A DNA stretch of 64,000 nt from CAZEQJ01 sp964514385 (GTDB lineage Bacteria; Bacteroidota; Bacteroidia; Cytophagales; Cyclobacteriaceae), in contig CAZEQJ010000001.1 in assembly GCA_964514385.1 (NCBI GenBank), positions 186,001-250,000 on the forward strand, in the 5' to 3' direction. The position numbers were made by a program, and so were the translations under genes. Positions 43,970 through 50,640 of the stretch are shown in pieces. Under the pieces are notes generated by a model, which made no database searches, was not told the origin of the DNA, and saw nothing but the letters and a program-made list of their open reading frames with translations. The number at the start of each line of letters is the position of its first letter. The stretch's first letter is position 1.

Positions 43970-44656
43970 ATGCCGGCAAAATATGCATTTTATAGTTCTC
44001 CCGAAATTCAGGAAAAAAAATTCGGGATACAAGACTTCGGTGATTTCGAACCTCGATATAATATCAACCCATCTGACAGAGTGCCGCTTGTTACCACTAT
44101 GCCTGCAAAAAAGCTCGATTTTTTTTATTGGGGCATTATACCAGAGTGGTCCAAAAACAAAAGTGTGAGTTCAAAACTTACGGAGGTCCCGGCAGAAGAT
44201 TTTATGTCCAAAACCAGCCTAAAAAATGCGCTTTCCTCCAGGCGTTGTGCCATTCTTATGGACGGTTTTTATGCATGGAAGCCTATTTCGAAAAAGCGAA
44301 AAATACCCTATTTCATATATTTGGCTGATAAAACCCCATTTCTTGCTGCTGGTATATTTGAACAATCAGCAGATGAAAAGTTGTATACTTTCAGGATTAT
44401 CACGGTCCCTCCAAATGAATTGATGAGGGATTATGAGCAGCGGCTGCCGGCCATTTTACCTGTAGAGGATGCCGCAACATGGCTGGATAAAACAACGACA
44501 CCCGAAAACTGTATGGCATTATTACAACCGCTGAGCGCTAAAAAAATGAGTGCACATCCGGTAAGTCCGTTAATTAATACCCGTTTTGATGGCCCGGAGG
44601 TGCTTCAGGTCACTCAGCCGGTGGATCAATTTGGAAACTATACTTTATTTGACTGA
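43970..44656 (+). CDS. SRAP-family protein (YedK/HMCES-like) without the catalytic residues
   Basis: 228 residues. The SRAP fold is recognisable throughout: FEPRYNINPS (26-35), YWGIIPEWSK (53-62), RRCAILMDGFYAWK (91-104), RLPAILPVEDAATWL (158-172), SAHPVSPLINTRFDGPEVLQ near the end. Active SRAP proteins crosslink to abasic sites in single-stranded DNA through Cys2. Aligned by eye to E. coli YedK, Cys2 is Pro2 (MPAKYAF for MCGRYAF), Asn75 falls in VSSKLTEV and is Ser, Glu105 is Ala102, and His160 is Glu156. The upstream frame closes at a TGA seven codons before the ATG, so a missing Cys cannot be recovered. The stop overlaps fabH by one base. It could bind DNA without the usual crosslink, or do something else. 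Confidence 0.82.
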   Translation: MPAKYAFYSSPEIQEKKFGIQDFGDFEPRYNINPSDRVPLVTTMPAKKLDFFYWGIIPEWSKNKSVSSKLTEVPAEDFMSKTSLKNALSSRRCAILMDGFYAWKPISKKRKIPYFIYLADKTPFLAAGIFEQSADEKLYTFRIITVPPNELMRDYEQRLPAILPVEDAATWLDKTTTPENCMALLQPLSAKKMSAHPVSPLINTRFDGPEVLQVTQPVDQFGNYTLFD

Positions 44657-45648
44657 TGTACTATAGCAAAATATCAGGGCTGGGTCATTTCCTGCCCTCA
44701 CGTGTGGTGACAAACCATGACCTCGAGCAGCTGATGGATACTTCCGATGAATGGATCATTGAACGCACCGGAATAAGGCAGAGGAGATGGTTTGACCCAG
44801 AAAAGGATACGGTGGCCAATATGGCCCGGCGTGCCGCTGAAAAGGCTATTGAAAATGCCGGCATCGACACAGGGCAAATCGACCTGATCATTTTGGCAAC
44901 TATCACACCTGATTACTTTTTCCCCGGTTCAGGTGTACTTCTGCAGCGTGAGCTGGGTCTTCAGGGAAAGCCGGCACTTGATATTAGAAATGCCTGTTCC
45001 GGCTTTATATACGCGATTTCAGTGGCAGATCAGTTTATCAAAACCGGCATGTATAAAACTGTGCTGGTGGCCGGTGCAGAGATACAATCTTCTGCTCTGG
45101 ATATTTCAACAGATGGACGTTCAAGCGCCGTAATATTTGCTGATGGCGCCGGGGCGGCGATATTACAACGATCCGATGAGCCGGGCATTCTGAGTACCCA
45201 TCTGCACGCTGACGGTGATTATGCTGAAGAGCTGTATGTGAAAGACCCTGGCAGCAGCCGCAAAATAAGATTGAGTAAAGATATGCTGGAGGGCAATACA
45301 CATAAACTCTATATGAATGGGAATGCTGTATTTAAACATGCGGTTACGCGGTTTGAAGAGGTTATTCACGAAGCCCTGAATGAGAACAGCTACCAGCCGG
45401 AAGATATCGATCTGTTAATCCCACATCAGGCTAACCTTCGCATCAGTCAGTTTATTCAAAAAAAGCTTGGCCTCCCCGATGAGAAAATATATAACAACAT
45501 CATGACCATTGGAAATACCACAGCAGCCTCAATACCCATTGCACTGAGCCAGGCCAGTGATGAAAACAAAATCAATAAAGATGATCTTGTGTGTCTAGCT
45601 GCATTTGGAAGTGGTTTCACGTGGGCATCAGCATTGATCAGATGGTGA
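44656..45648 (+). CDS. fabH: 3-oxoacyl-ACP synthase III
   Basis: 330 residues. The Cys-His-Asn triad is complete: DIRNACSGF (Cys114), LIPHQANLRI (His ~257) and GNTTAASIPIAL (Asn ~287). TDEWI-like SDEWIIERTGIRQRR near the start is typical. The enzyme starts fatty acid synthesis by condensing acetyl-CoA (or branched acyl-CoA in Bacteroidota) with malonyl-ACP. It begins in the last base of the SRAP gene (TGATG) and overlaps the next gene by 7 bases, so three or four genes are coupled. Confidence 0.95.
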   Translation: MYYSKISGLGHFLPSRVVTNHDLEQLMDTSDEWIIERTGIRQRRWFDPEKDTVANMARRAAEKAIENAGIDTGQIDLIILATITPDYFFPGSGVLLQRELGLQGKPALDIRNACSGFIYAISVADQFIKTGMYKTVLVAGAEIQSSALDISTDGRSSAVIFADGAGAAILQRSDEPGILSTHLHADGDYAEELYVKDPGSSRKIRLSKDMLEGNTHKLYMNGNAVFKHAVTRFEEVIHEALNENSYQPEDIDLLIPHQANLRISQFIQKKLGLPDEKIYNNIMTIGNTTAASIPIALSQASDENKINKDDLVCLAAFGSGFTWASALIRW

Positions 45649-46199
45649 TATTGACCGAACAGGAAATAGAGCAATTAAATGATGATAGCTGGCTTAAACG
45701 CAAGAAAGCCATCACCGGAAAGCTGGAGGATATCCTGACAGCCTCGCACCAGCAGCTTGCTGATATCCGTAAACCTGAAGTGATGGATCCGTTTTTTAAA
45801 AAAGGAGTTTCCGGCCGTATCAGCCGTGGGGACAATTATCAGGATCTACCCTATCTGGTGCTTGATTATCCTAAATTGTCAGACAAAAATGAGATGCACA
45901 CTTTTCGAATCATTGTATGGTGGGGGAATGGGATACTGCTCAATTTTCTGCATTCCGGTAAGATCCTCCACCTGATGAACAAAAAACTCCTTACTGAGGC
46001 ATTTGAAGATTGGTATGTGGACGGAAATGATAATCCATGGGAACATGAAATCACCCCGGCGGATAAATTAATTGGTAAGCTCGGACTTAGCACTGACTAT
46101 GGATTTCTGAAGATAAGCAGGCAAATTCCCTTTAGAAATATCAATACCTTGCCGGCTATTGCTGAACAAACATATACGAAATGGTTGACTTGCTTTTAA
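45642..46199 (+). CDS. Conserved hypothetical protein, soluble
   Basis: 185 residues from ATG 45642, just inside the end of fabH. No signal peptide or membrane segment. The N-terminus is helical and charged (EQEIEQLNDDSWLKRKKAITGKL); the middle has DLPYLVLDYPKL and MHTFRIIVWWGNGILLNFLH, which look like beta strands; the end is KISRQIPFRNINTLPAI. I do not recognise the family. It overlaps fabH by 7 bases and the following barrel gene by 19, so expression is coupled. The function is unknown. Confidence 0.7.
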   Translation: MVILTEQEIEQLNDDSWLKRKKAITGKLEDILTASHQQLADIRKPEVMDPFFKKGVSGRISRGDNYQDLPYLVLDYPKLSDKNEMHTFRIIVWWGNGILLNFLHSGKILHLMNKKLLTEAFEDWYVDGNDNPWEHEITPADKLIGKLGLSTDYGFLKISRQIPFRNINTLPAIAEQTYTKWLTCF

Positions 46200-46813
46200 A
46201 ACCAGTAGCATTCAAAATACTGCTATGTATAGTATTTTCCCGGCCAGCCTTTTCACAAACGCTGCATGCCGGGTTTGAGGGAGGATACCAGGTCAACAGA
46301 TTGCTCATCAATACCATACCTCGACCTGAGGGGGGATTCACGTCAGGCTATACCGCGGGAGTTTCACTACGCTACCTCAATCAAAACCGGCAAGGTATGA
46401 AGATTGGCCTTATGTGGATGCAGCGGGGTTATCAGCAAACTGCCCCAACACCCTATGATCTGTATGTTGATTACCTTGAAATACCTTTACACACCTACAT
46501 TACCATCGGAAAAAAATACCCATATCTTGTACTTTATGGTGGTCCTTTTGCTAGTGTTGAAATATCTAACAGTTTTGAAGGGCCCGAACCTTTCGATTTC
46601 AGAAGAAACCAGTTTCAGGCAGGAGTATCGGGTGGCCTTGGGGTATATTTTGGTGCAAAAGGGCAGGAATTCGGATTCCATGTGCTGTATGCCAACCATC
46701 TGACCAATCTCTATTTCCAACAGGATCTTAACCCCCTTGCCCAATCGTTTTTACAGGGAATAAATATTAACCTGCAGTATTTCTTCAGTCTCAGGGATTG
46801 GTCAGCTCCATAA
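46181..46813 (+). CDS. Small outer-membrane beta-barrel protein (PorT/OMP_b-brl-like)
   Basis: 210 residues with a signal peptide (to AFSQ, ~26). The remainder alternates in the manner of an eight- to ten-strand barrel: LHAGFEGGYQVNRLL, GYTAGVSLRYL, MKIGLMWMQRGYQQ, DYLEIPLHTYITIG, YPYLVLYGGPFASVEI, FQAGVSGGLGVYFG. The YLEIPL strand is shared with PorT-like family barrels. The last 23 bases overlap the lipocalin gene on the other strand. Specific function unknown. Confidence 0.78.
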   Translation: MVDLLLKPVAFKILLCIVFSRPAFSQTLHAGFEGGYQVNRLLINTIPRPEGGFTSGYTAGVSLRYLNQNRQGMKIGLMWMQRGYQQTAPTPYDLYVDYLEIPLHTYITIGKKYPYLVLYGGPFASVEISNSFEGPEPFDFRRNQFQAGVSGGLGVYFGAKGQEFGFHVLYANHLTNLYFQQDLNPLAQSFLQGININLQYFFSLRDWSAP

Positions 46814-47831
46814 AACCTATACCTGAATGTGACCCGGTAATATCAATCATCCCCTCCCAGTAATTCAGTTTTACAAAAGGAGCAAAACGTATCGTTAATT
46901 CCTGGTTTGATATGGGGGTAGATAAATTGAGATCATAGCCATAATCGGGAATTTTGACATTCCATTCCAATGCATACTGCTTTTTTGTGCGTGGACTATC
47001 CCAGTATCTGGCAGGTTCGAGCTGAATCTGATCCTGTGAAAGACTGATGCTGCTTTCACCTTCGCGCAGGAGGGAACCTCCCAGTATCTCCTCACCGGTT
47101 TTGGTGAGTGTTACCTTATATACCATTATATTATCCCCGTTGTCAAGCTGAAAGCTAAACCAATCCCATCGTACCGGCTGATCCAGGACAGCCAGACAAT
47201 CCCACTGACGGTCATACCAAAGCTCGCCTGATACATCCAACAACTCACCATCCCACATCAGTTTTCCTTCCGTTTCAAGCCGTGGATAGGAATAGTAGCC
47301 TGCTTTGGCGTAATCTCCGTATTTTTCATAACCATCTGGCTCATGTAACCATGGTGCATCATCTTCAACGGTATTGAGCTGAATACCGTAATGATTACCA
47401 TTTTCGCCAAACATATTGGCTTTTATGGTATAATTGCCTTCCTGCCCCTGCAGCATTCCATTGATATCAGTTTCCTTTACAATCAGATTGAGCGGAAGCT
47501 GTGTCGATTCTTCTTCCATCTTCTGGATGGAATAATCATAAATGAACTCACCCGTTCTGCGGTTACTTAAACCAACATTCAGCATGGTATAGGCTCTTTT
47601 GCCTGTAGGTGAAAAATGAAAAATCACAAATTCTACGCCGTACGTATTTTTGTTGGCATCCTCCATATGACCTGTAAAATACCACCATTCGAGTGAATTT
47701 TTGGGTTGCAGTGCTTCCCTATCGGGAAAAGCATAGCCGGTATCGGTGATGTTCCTGATCGTTACCCTCGGACCACACCCCAGGGTAGAAAATATTATGA
47801 TTAAGGCTGAAAGTAAAGAAATAGACCGCAT
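46791..47831 (-). CDS. CrtC/AttH-type lipocalin-like lipoprotein
   Basis: 346 residues from MRSISLL (47831). The signal ends in the lipobox STLGC, so a lipid-anchored protein is expected. The two-half lipocalin-like fold of the hydroxyneurosporene synthase (CrtC)/AttH group is seen in SLEWWYFTGHMEDANKNTYGVEFVIFHF (~45-70), LWYDRQWDCL and WDWFSFQLDNGDNIMVYKV. Members include carotenoid 1,2-hydratase, but no carotenoid genes are nearby and the role here is open. The 3' end overlaps a convergent barrel gene by 23 bases. Confidence 0.8.
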   Translation of the reverse strand: MRSISLLSALIIIFSTLGCGPRVTIRNITDTGYAFPDREALQPKNSLEWWYFTGHMEDANKNTYGVEFVIFHFSPTGKRAYTMLNVGLSNRRTGEFIYDYSIQKMEEESTQLPLNLIVKETDINGMLQGQEGNYTIKANMFGENGNHYGIQLNTVEDDAPWLHEPDGYEKYGDYAKAGYYSYPRLETEGKLMWDGELLDVSGELWYDRQWDCLAVLDQPVRWDWFSFQLDNGDNIMVYKVTLTKTGEEILGGSLLREGESSISLSQDQIQLEPARYWDSPRTKKQYALEWNVKIPDYGYDLNLSTPISNQELTIRFAPFVKLNYWEGMIDITGSHSGIGFMELTNP

Positions 47832-47921
47832 CTGGTACCAAATATTTCTTAACAAACTTAGATAATGCGATAATGTTATTCCAGTACCTGTCTATATTGT
47901 CTGTTTAGCTTACGTTTTTAT

Positions 47922-47929
47922 TATCTTTG
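47922..47929 (+). promoter_or_regulatory. -7 promoter element of the acyltransferase gene
   Basis: TATCTTTG matches TAnnTTTG. It ends only 7 nt before the ATG at 47937, implying a nearly leaderless mRNA. A TTG 22 bp upstream could be a weak -33 box. Confidence 0.5.
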
Positions 47930-47936
47930 CCGCAAC

Positions 47937-49616
47937 ATGGCTAAGAATAAGATCCGGGAATTATATCCGCCAATCCTACCCAGAAAAAAAGAATGGCCTA
48001 TTGTAAAGCTCTCGCGTAACAGTCAGGAGTTTCTGGCCGGAGTAAAAGCAGAGAGTTTTAGCAGGATCCGTCAGATAAAACCGACTATCGAAACTCTCAG
48101 GGAAGAGATCGAAGCCACCCACCACAAAGAAAAGCACAGGATAAAATATAACCGTTGGAAAGTTGACCCTGAGGATGATATACTTTTCTGGGATAAAGTA
48201 AAGGATGACCTGCTTGAAGTAAATATTGAAAATGAGGGCGAAAAGGTAGAGGAGATTCTGCGCACGATTATCGACCGGTATGCCAATGAAATCCTTTCCA
48301 AGTTCAAGCCCTCCTACCACGCCTTTGCCAAGCGTCTGGTAACCTTTGGTTTTGCTCGACTGCTCAATGCGGCCCGTTTTAAAACATTGGGTGGGTTATG
48401 GCGCAATGAATATGACCTTATCGACAAGATCAACATTGTTGGTCATACACAGCATATGCGAAGTCTTGCGCAACAGGGAGGAACGATAGTCATGGTACCT
48501 ACTCATTTCAGTAACCTTGACTCTATCCTGATCGGATGGGTTATCGAGACCCTTGGACTGCCGCCATTTATATATGGTGCAGGACTAAACCTTTTTAATA
48601 TTGGTATCTTTTCCTACTTCATGAACAGCCTGGGTGCCTACAAAGTTGACCGGCGTAAGAAAAATCTGATTTATCTCGAGACATTAAAAACCTACAGCTC
48701 ACTCGCACTACAGGAAGGCATTCACAGTCTGTTTTTCCCGGGTGGCACACGCAGCAGATCAGGATCCATTGAGAAGCAACTAAAGCTTGGTCTTTTAAGT
48801 ACTACTATCGAAGCACAACGCATCATCTATGAAAAGCATGGAGCTGACACCTCACGTAAAATATTCATAGTGCCTGTTACAATAAATTACAATTTTGTAC
48901 TTGAAGCCCCGGCACTAATCAACGATTACCTCAAGCGTCAGGGACAGGAAAGGTATTATATTGATCATGATGAATTTTCCAGAAGCCACAAAATCCTGAG
49001 CTTCCTTCTTAAATTCTTTACCCAGGGCTCCAATATTTCTGTAAGCGTAGGCAGGGCCATGGATGTACTGGGTAATGTAGTGGATGAAAATGGTAAAAGC
49101 AGGGATGCAAAGGGCAGAATCATTGATCCCAGTGATTATTTCAAATACAATAACACCATCACAGCAAATAGTCAGCGGGAAACGGAATACACCCGGATGC
49201 TGGCTGATAAGATCACCAAGGAGTATCATAGGGCCAACCGTATTTTCCCCAGTCATATCGTGGCCTTTGTTGCCTTTGAACTGATCAGTCGTCAGTATCC
49301 CAAACTTGACCTGTATGCATTATTAAGGCTCCCGGAAGAAGACATCGAAATAGCATATGACAGCTTGAAAGAGGCCTGCTCAAAACTGGTCGAGCACATT
49401 AAGAAGCTACATGAAGCCGGAAATATTGACATTTCCAATCAGTTGAGCCAGCCAGTAGAGCATATCATTAAAACAGGAGTATCCAATGTGGGCATGTATC
49501 ATGCCAAAAAAGTATTGTATATCAACGAGGATGGCAATATTGGTACGCAGGACCTGAATTTATTGTACTATTACAGAAACCGATCCGATGGATACCAGTT
49601 CGAAAACTACTTCTAG
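47937..49616 (+). CDS. Glycerol-3-phosphate acyltransferase-like protein (PlsB/PlsC superfamily)
   Basis: 559 residues. The acyltransferase core is at ~180-290: VPTHFSNLDS gives the HxxxxD catalytic motif, NSLGAYKVDRRK the second block, and LFFPGGTRSRSGSIEKQLKLG the third, with Gly where PlsB/PlsC have Glu in F-x-E-G. Residues 1-165 form an N-terminal helical part and ~300-559 a large C-terminal part, PlsB-like in plan. It would acylate glycerol-3-phosphate (or its lyso product) for phospholipid synthesis. The 29-base overlap with gpsA, which makes glycerol-3-phosphate, supports the first. Substrate is inferred. Confidence 0.82.
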   Translation: MAKNKIRELYPPILPRKKEWPIVKLSRNSQEFLAGVKAESFSRIRQIKPTIETLREEIEATHHKEKHRIKYNRWKVDPEDDILFWDKVKDDLLEVNIENEGEKVEEILRTIIDRYANEILSKFKPSYHAFAKRLVTFGFARLLNAARFKTLGGLWRNEYDLIDKINIVGHTQHMRSLAQQGGTIVMVPTHFSNLDSILIGWVIETLGLPPFIYGAGLNLFNIGIFSYFMNSLGAYKVDRRKKNLIYLETLKTYSSLALQEGIHSLFFPGGTRSRSGSIEKQLKLGLLSTTIEAQRIIYEKHGADTSRKIFIVPVTINYNFVLEAPALINDYLKRQGQERYYIDHDEFSRSHKILSFLLKFFTQGSNISVSVGRAMDVLGNVVDENGKSRDAKGRIIDPSDYFKYNNTITANSQRETEYTRMLADKITKEYHRANRIFPSHIVAFVAFELISRQYPKLDLYALLRLPEEDIEIAYDSLKEACSKLVEHIKKLHEAGNIDISNQLSQPVEHIIKTGVSNVGMYHAKKVLYINEDGNIGTQDLNLLYYYRNRSDGYQFENYF

Positions 49617-50640
49617 CCGGCCGGTAGGTGTAATTGGTGCTGGTAGTTTCGGGACCGTCATTGCAAACCTGCTTGCAAAAAATGTCGATGTTTTACTTTA
49701 TGCCCGCAAAAAAGAAACTTTCGAAAGCATATTGGCTAAACGGGTCAGTTCTGGCACCCCTTTGCATGAACGTGTAACACCGGTCAATGATCTGAAATAT
49801 TTAGCAGAGCAATGTCACACTATTTTTCCTGTTGTTCCCTCTGGAAACTTCAGAAATCTGATGCAGCAGCTTTCTCCCTACATTCACCCTTACCATATTT
49901 TTATTCACGGTACTAAGGGGCTCGATATTTCACCAGACCATTTAAATCAGGATGACCGGCTGATGGCACATGAAGTGCGTACCATGTCACAGGTAATTGC
50001 CGAAGAAAGCGTGGCTGTAAGAATAGGATGTCTTGCAGGTCCAAACTTATCGCGTGAACTTGCCGAGAGTCATCCTGCGGCTACTGTGGTGGCAAGCCGG
50101 TTTAATGAGGTAATTGCAGAAGGCCAGCGTTTACTGCGCAATGAGAGATTTCAGGTATATGGGTCTAATGATATCATTGGTATCGAGCTTTGTGGTGTAT
50201 TAAAAAACATTATCGCCATCGGTTCCGGTATTATTGGCGGCCTGGGCTTTGGCCTGAACACCAAAAGCTTGCTGATAAGCAGAGGCCTCATAGAAATGAT
50301 CTATATTGGTAAGCTGCTTGGCGCTGATGTGCAGGCGTTTATCGGACTTGCCGGCATAGGTGACCTGATTGCAACCTCTACCAGTTCCCTCAGCCGAAAC
50401 TATACCTTAGGTGTCCGCCTGGCAAAGGGGGAAACGCTGGATGAGATACTGGCTACCTCCGATGAGGTAGCAGAAGGGGTCAATACTATCGCAATCGTAA
50501 GGAGGCTTATTGAGAAAAGTGCTTTTCACGCCCCGATCACAAAGACCCTGCATGATATTCTATACAAAAAAATGGATATTCATGATGCTATTAATAAGCT
50601 CATGAAATATCCATTTAATGTAGATGTAGACGTACTTTAG
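49588..50640 (+). CDS. gpsA: Glycerol-3-phosphate dehydrogenase [NAD(P)+]
   Basis: 350 residues. The Rossmann motif GVIGAGSFGT starts at ~14, and IHGTKGLD, LAGPNLSRELAE, GVLKNIIAIGSGI (catalytic Lys) and GLAGIGDLIATSTSSLSRN are family signatures. It reduces dihydroxyacetone phosphate to glycerol-3-phosphate. It overlaps the upstream acyltransferase by 29 bases and the convergent PorE-like gene by 4. Confidence 0.95.
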   Translation: MDTSSKTTSSRPVGVIGAGSFGTVIANLLAKNVDVLLYARKKETFESILAKRVSSGTPLHERVTPVNDLKYLAEQCHTIFPVVPSGNFRNLMQQLSPYIHPYHIFIHGTKGLDISPDHLNQDDRLMAHEVRTMSQVIAEESVAVRIGCLAGPNLSRELAESHPAATVVASRFNEVIAEGQRLLRNERFQVYGSNDIIGIELCGVLKNIIAIGSGIIGGLGFGLNTKSLLISRGLIEMIYIGKLLGADVQAFIGLAGIGDLIATSTSSLSRNYTLGVRLAKGETLDEILATSDEVAEGVNTIAIVRRLIEKSAFHAPITKTLHDILYKKMDIHDAINKLMKYPFNVDVDVL

